A DNA stretch of 64,000 bases, taken from Cytophagaceae bacterium. Its GTDB lineage: Bacteria > Bacteroidota > Bacteroidia > Cytophagales > Spirosomataceae. Position numbers and translations under genes: made by a program. The DNA is taken from positions 806,001 through 870,000 of the forward strand of contig JADKIR010000005.1 of NCBI GenBank assembly GCA_016722655.1, given 5' to 3'. Below the pieces are notes generated by a model. The model searched no databases, was not told the origin of the DNA, and saw nothing but the letters and a program-made list of their open reading frames with translations. This document shows positions 18,479 to 26,949 of the stretch, piece by piece (the stretch's first letter is position 1; each line of letters opens with the position of its first letter).

Positions 18479-18933
18479 TCAAAGCTCAGGAATTCTCAAT
18501 ACCTGACCTGGATAAATCAAATCAGGATCTTTAAGCATTGGTTTATTAGCTTCAAAAATCACTGGATATTTCATGGCATTGCCATACATTTCTTTTGCAA
18601 TTTTTGACAAGCTATCACCTTTTACAACAGTATAATATCTGGCTTCAGGTGCAGGAGTAGCAACCACGATCTGATTATCCACCGCTACAACGCCTTCTAC
18701 ATTACCAACAGCAAGGGCTATTTTTCGGCATCTTCCTGACTATCTGTTTCGCCTGAAACAGTAACCGTGTCGCCATTTACCTTAACAGTTAGTGAATTAA
18801 AAGGAATACCAAGACCTTGAACATGAGCCAAAAGAGCTGAGGCTTTTAGCTCCGGAGTTTTTTCGGCAGCTTCCTGCTCATTTTTGCCGAAAAGTTTTTC
18901 TCCAACTCCTTTAAAAAAAGACATTAATCCCAT
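18479..18933 (-). pseudogene. lysM: BON-LysM peptidoglycan-binding protein (YgaU/LysM type), interrupted by a one-base deletion
   Basis: The two halves lie in different frames. The N-terminal half (18933-18718) reads MGLMSFFKGVGEKLFGK and a BON domain, then stops after DAEK. The second half continues in the next frame as ALAVGNVEGVVAVDNQ, a linker, and a LysM domain ending YPGQVLRIPEL. Restoring one base in the run of five T (18721-18725 on the plus strand) gives a continuous 151-residue protein, close to the 149 of E. coli YgaU, a soluble potassium-binding BON/LysM protein. Loss of one homopolymer base is therefore either a recent mutation or a sequencing error. Confidence 0.85.
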
Positions 18934-19075
18934 TTTTGTAATTGTTTTAATTGTTTAAATTTATCAAGCAAATCTAACTGATTTTACGAATTCTTTGACA
19001 GAAATTAAAAAAAAATGTCACAAAAAATAATGAATAAATTTTTACGTTTAAATTGCAATATAATTTCAAATCAAC

Positions 19076-19606
19076 ATGAAAAAAATAATAGCGATAGCAA
19101 TTCTTTTTCTGAGTTTATCAGCCAAAGCTCAATCGGATGCTGAACTTATCACTCAAACGCTCAACGATTTTCTTGAAGGTGGCACCAATGGCGAAGTTGA
19201 ACGATTTAAAGGAGCATTTTTTAGTGATGCCATACAGAAAGCTGTTGGTAAAACGGGTGTGACGGGAATGTCCGTTGAGTCACTCGCTTCCAAAATCAAA
19301 CCGAACCAAAAAATGGAACGTACCACCAGAATTATTTCCTGGAGTTACGCCGGTACTGCCGCTACAGCTGTGACAGAATCAGAATATGCCAGCAATAAGA
19401 TAATTGATTTACTTAACTTACTGAAAGTAAATAATCAATGGAAAATAATCAGCCGGGTATATTCACGTATAGAAAAAACAGAAGAAGTCACCTCATCTAA
19501 TCCTGTTGCATCTGCAGATCCGAAAGCCAAAGGTAAAACACCGGCAGGTTCAGCAGCTAAACCCGCACCAAAGCCTAAAAAACCGGCTGTGGATGATGGT
19601 TGGTAA
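19076..19606 (+). CDS. Secreted NTF2-like (putative lumazine-binding) protein
   Basis: This 176-residue protein has a signal peptide, MKKIIAIAILFLSLSAKAQ. A cone-shaped NTF2-like domain follows (about residues 22-140), with LITQTLNDFLEGGTNG and NNQWKIISRVYSR, the pattern of the putative lumazine-binding family (PF12893). The last 35 residues are a low-complexity Ala/Pro/Lys tail ending in VDDGW. It probably acts in the periplasm; ligand and role are unknown. It is a single gene closed by a strong hairpin terminator. Confidence 0.75.
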   Translation: MKKIIAIAILFLSLSAKAQSDAELITQTLNDFLEGGTNGEVERFKGAFFSDAIQKAVGKTGVTGMSVESLASKIKPNQKMERTTRIISWSYAGTAATAVTESEYASNKIIDLLNLLKVNNQWKIISRVYSRIEKTEEVTSSNPVASADPKAKGKTPAGSAAKPAPKPKKPAVDDGW

Positions 19607-19617
19607 GAAAAATGTTA

Positions 19618-19656
19618 ATAAAAAAAGTCCTGAACGCGGTTCAGGACTTTTTTGTT
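19618..19656. terminator. Bidirectional terminator between the NTF2-like gene and uxs
   Basis: A 12-base stem, aaagtcctgaac (19624-19635) with gttcaggacttt (19639-19650), has a 3-base loop and A/T runs on both sides. It serves both convergent genes. Confidence 0.92.
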
Positions 19657-19657
19657 T

Positions 19658-20629
19658 TTAAAACTCTCTGTGCTTAGCTTCATCAAATAGTCGCTCTTTG
19701 GGTAGTGATCTAAAATAATCGTACGTTATTTTCAAACCTTCCTGCCGGCTAACTTTCGGCTCCCAACCCAAAATCTCCCTTGCCCTTGTGATATCTGGCT
19801 GTCTTTGTTTGGGATCATCTTTAGGTAACTCTTTGTAAACTATTTTTTGCGTAGTGTTGGTCAACTTAATGATTTCTTCAGCGAAATCTTTAATGGTGAT
19901 TTCAGAAGGGTTACCAATATTAACCGGATAAGCATAATCTGAATGAAGTAGTCTGTAAATACCTTCCACCAAATCGTCAACATAACAGAATGAGCGTGTC
20001 TGACTACCATCGCCAAATATTGTCAGATCTTCACCTCTCAAAGCCTGGCCAATAAAAGCAGGTAAAACACGGCCATCATTTAGCCTCATTCTAGGCCCAT
20101 AAGTATTAAAAATTCTGATGATACGTGTCTCAACACCATGATAGGTATGATAGGCCATTGTCATGGCTTCCTGAAACCTTTTGGCTTCATCGTAAACCCC
20201 TCTTGGGCCAACCGGATTTACATGTCCCCAATAATCTTCGTTTTGAGGATGGACCAATGGATCACCGTAAACCTCTGAAGTAGAAGCTATTAATACACGG
20301 GCGTTTTTTACTCTTGCCAATCCCAGACAATTATGAATTCCCAAAGAACCCACTTTCAAGGTTTGAATGGGTATTTTCAAATAATCAATCGGGCTAGCCG
20401 GTGATGCAAAATGCAGAATATAATCCAGCTCGCCGGGCACATGAATAAATTTGCTTACATCGTGATGATAAAATTCAAAATTGGGCAGTTTGAATAAATG
20501 CTCAATGTTACGTAAGTCACCGGTGATCAGGTTGTCCATTGCAATCACATGATAACCTTCTTTTACAAATCTATCACAAAGGTGGGAGCCCAGAAATCCG
20601 GCACCACCGGTAATTAATATTCTTTTCAT
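19658..20629 (-). CDS. uxs: UDP-glucuronate decarboxylase (UDP-xylose synthase)
   Basis: Converts UDP-glucuronate to UDP-xylose with bound NAD+. The 323-residue short-chain dehydrogenase has the cofactor loop TGGAGFLGSHLCDRF, the family-typical HFASPASPIDY, Ser/Thr in ASTSEVYGDP, and the catalytic YDEAK (YxxxK). The IFNTYGPRMRLNDGRV segment distinguishes UDP-xylose synthases from other epimerases. It lies 3 bases after the ugd stop on the same strand, so it is co-transcribed with the enzyme that makes its substrate. Confidence 0.93.
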   Translation of the reverse strand: MKRILITGGAGFLGSHLCDRFVKEGYHVIAMDNLITGDLRNIEHLFKLPNFEFYHHDVSKFIHVPGELDYILHFASPASPIDYLKIPIQTLKVGSLGIHNCLGLARVKNARVLIASTSEVYGDPLVHPQNEDYWGHVNPVGPRGVYDEAKRFQEAMTMAYHTYHGVETRIIRIFNTYGPRMRLNDGRVLPAFIGQALRGEDLTIFGDGSQTRSFCYVDDLVEGIYRLLHSDYAYPVNIGNPSEITIKDFAEEIIKLTNTTQKIVYKELPKDDPKQRQPDITRAREILGWEPKVSRQEGLKITYDYFRSLPKERLFDEAKHREF

Positions 20630-20632
20630 AAA

Positions 20633-21951
20633 TTAAATTTTTGCAGATATGGTTTCGCGGCCAATCGAGAAATAATCATAGCCCATAGCTTCCATGTCTT
20701 TAAGTTCGTACAAGTTTCTTCCATCAAAGATAACTTTTGTTTTCAATGCTGCCGAAAGTTTCTCAAAATCAGGTGTTCTGAATTCCGGCCATTCGGTCAT
20801 AATCATCAGGGCATCAGCACCTTCAGCTGCTTCGTAAGGATTTTTGGCATATTTAACTTTTTTGCCAATCTCTTTTTTCACATTGGCTACAGCTTCAGGG
20901 TCAAAAACTACCACTTTCGCACCTGCTCTTTTCAATGCTTTAATATTGTACAGTGCCGGAGCTTCTCTGATGTCATCGGTATGAGGTTTGAAGGCAAGTC
21001 CCCAAAGTGCTATAGTTTTGCCTTTAATACTACCACCAAAGTACTCTTTAACCTTGGAACCAATTTGGTTTTTTGTCTTTCGTTTACAAGCATCACCGAT
21101 TTTAGGATCTTGAAATCGTATCCATATTCTTTGGCGGTTTGTCCCAATGCCTGTACATCTTTAGGAAAGCAGCTACCTCCATAACCAATTCCCGGGAAAA
21201 GGAATCTTTTTCCAATGCGGCTATCAGTACCTATGCCTTTCCTTACATTATCTACGTCAGCACCGGCGATTTCACAAAGATTGGCAATCTCATTCATAAA
21301 TGTGATTTTCATTGCGAGGAATGAATTTGCAGCATATTTTGTCATTTCGGCAGATCTTTCATCCATAAAAATTACCGGATTCCCTTGTCTAACCAAAGGA
21401 GCGTATAATCTTTCCATTATCTCTTTGGCTCTTGTAGATTTGGTACCAATTACCACACGGTCAGGCTTCATAAAATCTTCAACCGCAACACCTTCACGCA
21501 AAAATTCAGGATTAGAAACTACATCAAAAGGTACTTTGGCATTTTTCTGAACCGCTGCACTTACCTTTTCGGCAGTCCCAACCGGAACAGTACTTTTATC
21601 TACAATCACAGCATAATCTTCCATCGTATGACCCAACTGATCGGCTACACCTAGTATATATTTCAAATCTGCAGAGCCATCTTCACCCGGAGGGGTAGGT
21701 AAGGCTAAAAATATCACTTCGGCACCTTTTATGCCTTCCTTTAAGTCAGTTGTAAATAGTAATCTGTTTTCTTTACGATTTCTGTCAAACAAAATCTCAA
21801 GACCTGGCTCATAAATGGTCATTTTTCCTTTTTTCAGGCTTTCAACCTTTTCTTTATCAATATCAATACAGGTTACATAATTTCCTGTTTCTGCAAAACA
21901 AGTACCAGTAACTAAACCTACGTATCCGGTACCAACTACGGCTATTTTCAT
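20633..21951 (-). pseudogene. ugd: UDP-glucose 6-dehydrogenase, interrupted by a one-base deletion
   Basis: Oxidises UDP-glucose to UDP-glucuronate. The N-terminal part (21951-21010) has the NAD loop VVGTGYVGLVTGTCFAE and the catalytic-cysteine segment PGIGYGGSCFPKD. After NERQKTKLVP the frame is lost. The true continuation, KVKEYFGGSIKGKTIALWGL and onward, is in the next frame and runs to ISAKI at 20633. The region is one base short of a continuous 439-residue protein; the missing base lies near 21052-21057 (ccttgg on the plus strand). All domains are otherwise well conserved, which argues for a very recent mutation or a sequencing error. It forms an operon with uxs. A -7-like TAGCTTTG lies upstream. 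Confidence 0.9.
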
Positions 21952-21982
21952 TTTTTTTAATTTTTAAAAGTGAATTACTCTA

Positions 21983-21990
21983 CAAAGCTA
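21983..21990 (-). promoter_or_regulatory. Candidate -7 element of the ugd-uxs operon (TAGCTTTG)
   Basis: TAGCTTTG on the minus strand matches TAnnTTTG and lies 32 bases before the ugd start codon. The -33 region is poorly conserved. Confidence 0.45.
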
Positions 21991-22266
21991 TATTAACTAA
22001 TTTTATTTTTCATATACATATCCTATTTTTTTTACATAAACTATCAAAAACAGTAACTTTATTTATCAAAGTACATAGGAACCCCTACATTTTAACATAT
22101 CAATGTTACTTTTTTCAAATTCAGACACCAAAATTCTTTTCAAAAAATGCAAAAACAAAGAATCACATTTTTTACAAAATGATATTGGTACAGGGAACAA
22201 TCCCTAAAGGAAATTTTATGATTATTTATTATGAGAGAGCTGAGATCGAATGGTTATTTCAATCCC

Positions 22267-22280
22267 GGAACTTAAGTTCC
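22267..22280. repeat. Perfect 14-base palindrome GGAACTTAAGTTCC
   Basis: A perfect palindrome without a loop lies 26 bases past the end of the DUF3108 gene. It could be an operator or part of an RNA 3' structure. It is not followed by a T run on either strand. Confidence 0.5.
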
Positions 22281-22305
22281 AAATTAATTTATACAAAAAT
22301 CAAGC

Positions 22306-23082
22306 CTATTTCCAGTTAAATGGAAATTTTTGCCCCTGATACTTTTTTATTTCCATAATTACGGTACCTATGGAAAAATCAATTTCTACCTGTATCGGCA
22401 CTCTGTTGTTATCATCCGACACCCAGATTCTGATGGCATTTTCACCTTTAAAAAGGTCATTACGAGGTAGTATAGGATTTAATTTTAAAACTTTAATTTT
22501 ACCAAAACGAGTATTTACAGTACCTTTTCCTGTGTATTTTATTTTCATTGGATACAATTCCTCATCAAAAAATACAGGTGCTGAATATGTCTTTCCTACT
22601 GGTTGACCGCTGAAGTCGAATGTTCTGATTAAATAATAAGCTGAGATTACGTCCTGGATGTTGTTTGGTACTGAAAATGATTTTGTTTCATCTTTTTCAG
22701 TTTTTAAAACTTCATTTTTTTGGTGATTAAAAGTCATCACCTGATCTCTTTTAAAGTTATTTTCACGGGCACTGTAGATAAATCGTTGCGGGACAAAGGC
22801 GAGTGTATCCAAATATGTACGGTAAGTATTCCTTACTTTAAAAATATTTGTCATTCCGGCTGTACGGCCTACCACATTTATCTTATAGCATGGTCTTTGG
22901 TTAACGTTAAAAATCTTTTCATCAACATCCACATTGGCTTCACCTATGGTAAAAAAACCATATTTGATTTTATAAAAATAGGATTCTCCGGCTACGAATG
23001 AATTATTTTCCACAAAACGGTAGTCGCCTTGAAGTCCGAATCCAAACAATGCCAAAGAAATTATAATTAAAAAATAACGCAT
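22306..23082 (-). CDS. DUF3108-family secreted protein
   Basis: Taken from the ATG at 23082, which gives the signal peptide MRYFLIIISLALFGFGLQG. An in-frame ATG at 23112 would add ten residues that spoil the signal. The mature part shows GESYFYKIKYGFFTIGEANV, KINVVGRTAGMTNIF, and a C-terminal NRVPIQVEIDFSIGTVIMEI. These features are typical of DUF3108, periplasmic beta-rich proteins of unknown activity whose fold resembles LolA/LolB-like lipoprotein carriers. It lies downstream of recA on the same strand but after a recA terminator, so it is probably a separate unit. Confidence 0.82.
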   Translation of the reverse strand: MRYFLIIISLALFGFGLQGDYRFVENNSFVAGESYFYKIKYGFFTIGEANVDVDEKIFNVNQRPCYKINVVGRTAGMTNIFKVRNTYRTYLDTLAFVPQRFIYSARENNFKRDQVMTFNHQKNEVLKTEKDETKSFSVPNNIQDVISAYYLIRTFDFSGQPVGKTYSAPVFFDEELYPMKIKYTGKGTVNTRFGKIKVLKLNPILPRNDLFKGENAIRIWVSDDNNRVPIQVEIDFSIGTVIMEIKKYQGQKFPFNWK

Positions 23083-23216
23083 AGAAATATTTTCAATCAC
23101 AGGAATAAACAAATGTTGTTATCTGTTCAAAACTCAAAATAAAACTCCAACTGTCGGTTATTATTACTTTTCCTTTTACAAAAATAAAACCAGAAGGAGT
23201 ATAATATAGTAATTAA

Positions 23217-23247
23217 CAAAAAAAAAGTGCCTCCAAACAGAAGCACT
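23217..23247 (-). terminator. Intrinsic terminator after recA
   Basis: Read on the minus strand, agtgcttc (23247-23240) pairs with gaggcact (23233-23226), including one G-U pair, and a run of about nine T follows. Confidence 0.85.
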
Positions 23248-23274
23248 CTTTCTAATTTCTATCATTAGAATCTA

Positions 23275-24324
23275 TTAATCTATTGATGCATCATCAAGAT
23301 TCTTGTCCATAAGGGCATCAGCATTACCTGACACCGTACTTTTGATTTTCTCCTCCAGTTCGGCCATCAATTCCGGATTGTCTTTGATTAAAGCTTTCAC
23401 GCCATCTCTTCCCTGACCGAGTTTATTGTCGGTATAAGAAAACCATGAGCCTGATTTTTTTACAATATCAAGATCTACCGCCAAATCCAACACTTCACCC
23501 GATTTAGAAATCCCTTCGCCATACATGATGTCGAATTCAATCACTTTAAATGGAGGAGCAACCTTGTTCTTTACCACTTTTACCTTGGTGCGGTTACCAA
23601 TTATATTTGAATCATTGTCTTTTATCTGCCCGATTCTCCTGATGTCAATCCTTACTGAAGCATAAAATTTCAAGGCATTACCTCCGGTGGTGGTTTCCGG
23701 ACTACCGAACATCACCCCGATCTTATCTCTCAACTGATTAATAAAAATACAGCAACAACCTGTTTTATTAATAGTACCGGTCAGTTTTCTAAGTGCCTGA
23801 GACATTAGTCTGGCCTGAAGTCCCATCTTGCTGTCACCCATTTCACCTTCCAGTTCGGCTTTTGGAACCAATGCAGCCACTGAGTCGATTACACATATGT
23901 CAATTGCCCCTGAAGAAATCAGATGTTCGGCAATTTCCAATGCCTGCTCACCATAGTCAGGTTGAGAGATTAAAAGGTTTTTGGTATCAATTCCGAGCTT
24001 TTCAGCATAAACTCTGTCAAATGCATGTTCAGCATCAATAAAAGCTGCAATTCCACCTGCTTTTTGAGCTTCGGCAATGGCGTGCATTGCGAGTGTAGTT
24101 TTACCTGAAGATTCCGGACCATAAATTTCTATTACTCTTCCTTTAGGAAAGCCACTTACACCCAATGCAAGGTCTAATCCCAAAGAACCGGTTGAAATTA
24201 CCGGCACGTCCATAACTTTGGTATCACTCAACCGCATTACGGTACCTTTACCATAAGCTTTATCAAGTTTGTCGAGTGTTGACTGTAAAATTTTAAGTTT
24301 GTCTGCGTTGTTATCGTTTGCCAT
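23275..24324 (-). CDS. recA: Recombinase RecA
   Basis: Forms ATP-dependent filaments on single-stranded DNA for homologous recombination and the SOS response. The 349-residue protein has Walker A GPESSGKTTLAMHA, Walker B region IDICVIDSVAALVPKAELEGE, loop L1/L2 elements including GNALKFYASVRIDIRRI, and the acidic C-terminus. A -7-like TAGATTTG lies 25 bases upstream. I see no classical SOS operator in the upstream sequence. Confidence 0.98.
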   Translation of the reverse strand: MANDNNADKLKILQSTLDKLDKAYGKGTVMRLSDTKVMDVPVISTGSLGLDLALGVSGFPKGRVIEIYGPESSGKTTLAMHAIAEAQKAGGIAAFIDAEHAFDRVYAEKLGIDTKNLLISQPDYGEQALEIAEHLISSGAIDICVIDSVAALVPKAELEGEMGDSKMGLQARLMSQALRKLTGTINKTGCCCIFINQLRDKIGVMFGSPETTTGGNALKFYASVRIDIRRIGQIKDNDSNIIGNRTKVKVVKNKVAPPFKVIEFDIMYGEGISKSGEVLDLAVDLDIVKKSGSWFSYTDNKLGQGRDGVKALIKDNPELMAELEEKIKSTVSGNADALMDKNLDDASID

Positions 24325-24348
24325 TTTCTAATGATTAATTTTGTGCTA

Positions 24349-24356
24349 CAAATCTA
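24349..24356 (-). promoter_or_regulatory. Candidate -7 element of recA (TAGATTTG)
   Basis: A minus-strand TAnnTTTG match 25 bases before the recA ATG, without an obvious -33 partner. Confidence 0.45.
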
Positions 24357-24439
24357 TATAATATTTTTAGTAATGTCCTGCTATATTTTTTAGCATTATT
24401 TATATTTATTTAATTTTCAAATACTTACAAACTATAAAA

Positions 24440-25026
24440 TCACAGTTCTTTAATGAGAATTTTCTTCCAGGCCACTTTGATTCCTCCTCCATCATGGATT
24501 TGTAGTGCAATTTTTCCATCTATTTCACCTATAGCCTTGTCCTTCAAAAATATCATCTGCACTCCATTGACCCATGTGGTAACTTCGTCATTTTGAACTA
24601 ATATTTTCATCGTATTCCATTTATTCATCTTCACATTATCAATTTTGGGGTCGGGTTTTATCAACCAACCTCTTTTGTAAGATTCATAGATTCCACCCGA
24701 AAAATGTCCCGGAGGAGCAACTTCTGCCTGCCATCCGGCTACTTTAGTTCCTTCAATATCAGAATGGAAAAATACTCCGCTGTTTCCGTTGGCTTCAGGT
24801 TTAAACATTAGCGTAAGCTCAAAATCTTTAAACTTTTTTTCTGTTGCCAGATAGCCATAACCTTTGTCGGGTCCGCTTTCACAAACCAGATTTTTGCCTT
24901 TAACATACCACTTTTCTGTACCATAAATCTGCCAGCCATCCAGATTTTTACCATTAAACAGGCTTTTTTGGGCAATTGAATTTGAGGCAAAAACAAAAGA
25001 ACCCATAGAATTGAATTTATTTTCAT
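24440..25026 (-). pseudogene. DUF1080 (3-keto-disaccharide hydrolase fold) secreted protein, frame broken inside the signal peptide
   Basis: The mature domain (SLFNGKNLDGWQIYG, then GNSGVFFHSDIEG, IQIHDGGGIKVAWK near the end) is a concanavalin-like DUF1080 domain found in secreted carbohydrate-active proteins. A reading frame can be started farther upstream (25066), but it has no signal peptide. The ATG at 25026 gives MKINSILWVLLF in another frame. Adding one base in the run of five A at 24989-24993 (plus strand) joins them into MKINSILWVLLFFASNSIAQ, a textbook signal peptide. The repaired protein has 195 residues. Either the export signal is switched off by slippage or the base is a sequencing loss. 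Confidence 0.8.
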
Positions 25027-25081
25027 ATATTATTTGTTTAGAATAGTTTAAAAGTAACCAATACATTCGAAATCAAAAAAT

Positions 25082-25089
25082 TACTTTTG
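25082..25089 (+). promoter_or_regulatory. Candidate -7 element of the DEAD-box helicase gene (TACTTTTG)
   Basis: TACTTTTG, identical to the -7 of the SRP RNA and aconitase promoters, lies 22 bases before the helicase ATG. A -33 TTTG is not evident. Confidence 0.45.
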
Positions 25090-25111
25090 CTTTAGAATTT
25101 AAAATTCAATT

Positions 25112-26425
25112 ATGAAGTTTAACGATTTAAATATCAACAGATCCCTCCTCAACGCTCTGGAAGACATGAGTTTAGAAACGCCAACCTCTATCCAAACCAA
25201 AGTATTTTCAGAGGTCATGTCAGGAAAAGATTTGGCAGGAATTGCGAAGACAGGTACAGGAAAAACCATTGCTTATTTACTTCCACTCATAAGAATGTGG
25301 AATTTCTCAAAAGAAAAATTACCTCAAATTGTAATTTTGGTGCCTACACGCGAGTTGGTTGTACAAGTACAGGAAGTTGCCAAAAAACTCACATCTTATA
25401 TTTCTTTTGACACGGTAGGTGTTTATGGCGGGGTAAACATAAAGACACAGATTATAGAATTACAAAATGGCTGTGATTTACTGGTTGCGACTCCCGGAAG
25501 ATTTATTGACCTGGCAGCAGCCGGAGTATTGAAAGTAAAAAATATCAAAAGACTCGTTTTGGATGAATTTGATACTATGCTGGATCTGGGTTTCAGACCT
25601 CAGCTGGAACAAATATTTGACAAAGTGCCTGAAAAACGTCAAAATCTCTTGTTTTCTGCCACAGTTACCGAGGATATTGAGGCACTATTGGAAGATTATT
25701 TTAAGAGTCCGGCAATCATTGAAGATGACTCTCTTTCGACTCCGCACCAAAATATCAATCAGAGAGCTTATATTTTACCTAATTTCGAATCAAAGATTAA
25801 TCTGCTGGAGGTTTTGTTGAGCAATGACCCTGAAATGACCAAAAATCTGATTTTCGTTTCGGAAAAAGGCAAAGCCGACATACTTTTAGCTGAGCTGCAA
25901 ATCAGAGGAATCGAAAGCGTGGATATAATTCATTCCAATAAATCTCAAAACTATAGATTTAATGCCATTTCCAAATTTTCTGAAGGCGAAACCCGTACAC
26001 TTATTGCTACTGACATAGGTTCACGTGGCCTGGATATCCCGATGATAAGCCATGTAGTAAATATGGACCTTACCGACCAACCCGAAGATTACATCCATAG
26101 GATTGGACGCACTGGCCGGGCCAGTCAAAACGGAAAAGCAATTAGTCTATTAACAGAAAAAGAAAATACCACGCTTGAAAAAATTGAAGAGCTCCTGAAT
26201 TATAAGATTTCAAAAGTTGAATTGCCAAAATTTCTTGAAATCTCAGATCAATTATTTGATTTTGAAAAAGAGTACCAGCCCGTCAAATTTATAAAAACCA
26301 AAACTCAAAAAATAGACGGGGTGGCATTTCATGAAAAATCTGAGAAAAACAAAAAAGTAAACAAAAAACGTAACATAGAAAAAGAAAAGCAAAAAAATAC
26401 GGGAAAGCCTATAAAAAGGAAATAA
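25112..26425 (+). CDS. DEAD-box-family ATP-dependent RNA helicase
   Basis: A 437-residue RNA helicase with the two RecA-like domains. Visible motifs are the Q motif region ETPTSIQTKVF, Walker A AKTGTGKT, VPTRELVVQV, TPGRFIDL, motif II as LDEFDTMLDLGF, SAT in LLFSATV, and DIGSRGLDIP with HRIGRTGR in the second domain. Motif II reads DEFD rather than DEAD, which still conserves the DExD residues. The C-terminal 60 residues are a Lys-rich RNA-binding tail. Such proteins assist rRNA or mRNA remodelling; the exact paralogue is not assignable. The Nudix gene follows after 23 bases. Confidence 0.93.
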   Translation: MKFNDLNINRSLLNALEDMSLETPTSIQTKVFSEVMSGKDLAGIAKTGTGKTIAYLLPLIRMWNFSKEKLPQIVILVPTRELVVQVQEVAKKLTSYISFDTVGVYGGVNIKTQIIELQNGCDLLVATPGRFIDLAAAGVLKVKNIKRLVLDEFDTMLDLGFRPQLEQIFDKVPEKRQNLLFSATVTEDIEALLEDYFKSPAIIEDDSLSTPHQNINQRAYILPNFESKINLLEVLLSNDPEMTKNLIFVSEKGKADILLAELQIRGIESVDIIHSNKSQNYRFNAISKFSEGETRTLIATDIGSRGLDIPMISHVVNMDLTDQPEDYIHRIGRTGRASQNGKAISLLTEKENTTLEKIEELLNYKISKVELPKFLEISDQLFDFEKEYQPVKFIKTKTQKIDGVAFHEKSEKNKKVNKKRNIEKEKQKNTGKPIKRK

Positions 26426-26448
26426 AACCAAGTTAAGCAGCAAGATTT

Positions 26449-26949
26449 ATGGCTTCGGAAATTGTTGAAAAGATTTATGGAAAAAAAAACAGAATCAGGG
26501 TCTGCGGAATATTATTAAAAAATGACCAGATACTTATGATAAACCATTCGGGCCTGAATGAAGAAAATATTTTCTGGAGCCTGCCTGGTGGTGGTGTTGA
26601 TGAAAATGAAGATATAAAAGAAGCTTTAATAAGGGAATTCAGAGAAGAAGTAAATCTTAAAATTAATATAGGAAATATTCTATATATTAATGAAGCCAAA
26701 ATTGGAGCCTTACACGCTATTGAATTTTACTTTCAAGTATTTAGTGAAGAACAGGAACCCACCCTCGGACATGACCCGGAACTCAATATTTTAACCGGAA
26801 TTGACTGGAAAAGCATTGAAGACTACCGGCAAATAAAACATTCCCACAGAATTAATATTTTTGAGGGATATAATTCATTCAATGATTTCGCAAGCCATAT
26901 TTCTTTCCTAAATTTGTTAAATGGAGCCAATTTTCAAAATAACCGATGA
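26449..26949 (+). CDS. Nudix hydrolase
   Basis: A 166-residue Nudix-fold protein. The Nudix box spans GGGVDENEDIKEALIREFRE plus EVNLKI, fitting Gx5Ex7REUxEExGU except that Asn replaces the last Gly. It should hydrolyse a nucleoside diphosphate linked to another group in the cytoplasm; the substrate cannot be inferred. Its end overlaps the next gene by 29 bases, an unusually long overlap that suggests translational coupling. Confidence 0.85.
   Translation: MASEIVEKIYGKKNRIRVCGILLKNDQILMINHSGLNEENIFWSLPGGGVDENEDIKEALIREFREEVNLKINIGNILYINEAKIGALHAIEFYFQVFSEEQEPTLGHDPELNILTGIDWKSIEDYRQIKHSHRINIFEGYNSFNDFASHISFLNLLNGANFQNNR

Larger units (their letters stand above)
21952..22305. other. 354-base intergenic region upstream of ugd
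   Basis: AT-rich. It holds a candidate ugd -7 element (21983-21990) and a perfect 14-base palindrome (22267-22280). No coding sequence is seen. Confidence 0.6.

Noticed and set aside
21014..21550. Open frames on the plus strand inside ugd
   Set aside because: They are antisense shadows of a well-conserved gene with no start signals or family match.
25560..25590. DEFD instead of DEAD as a sign of an inactive helicase
   Set aside because: Both acidic residues of the DExD motif are kept and all other motifs are intact, so activity is expected.
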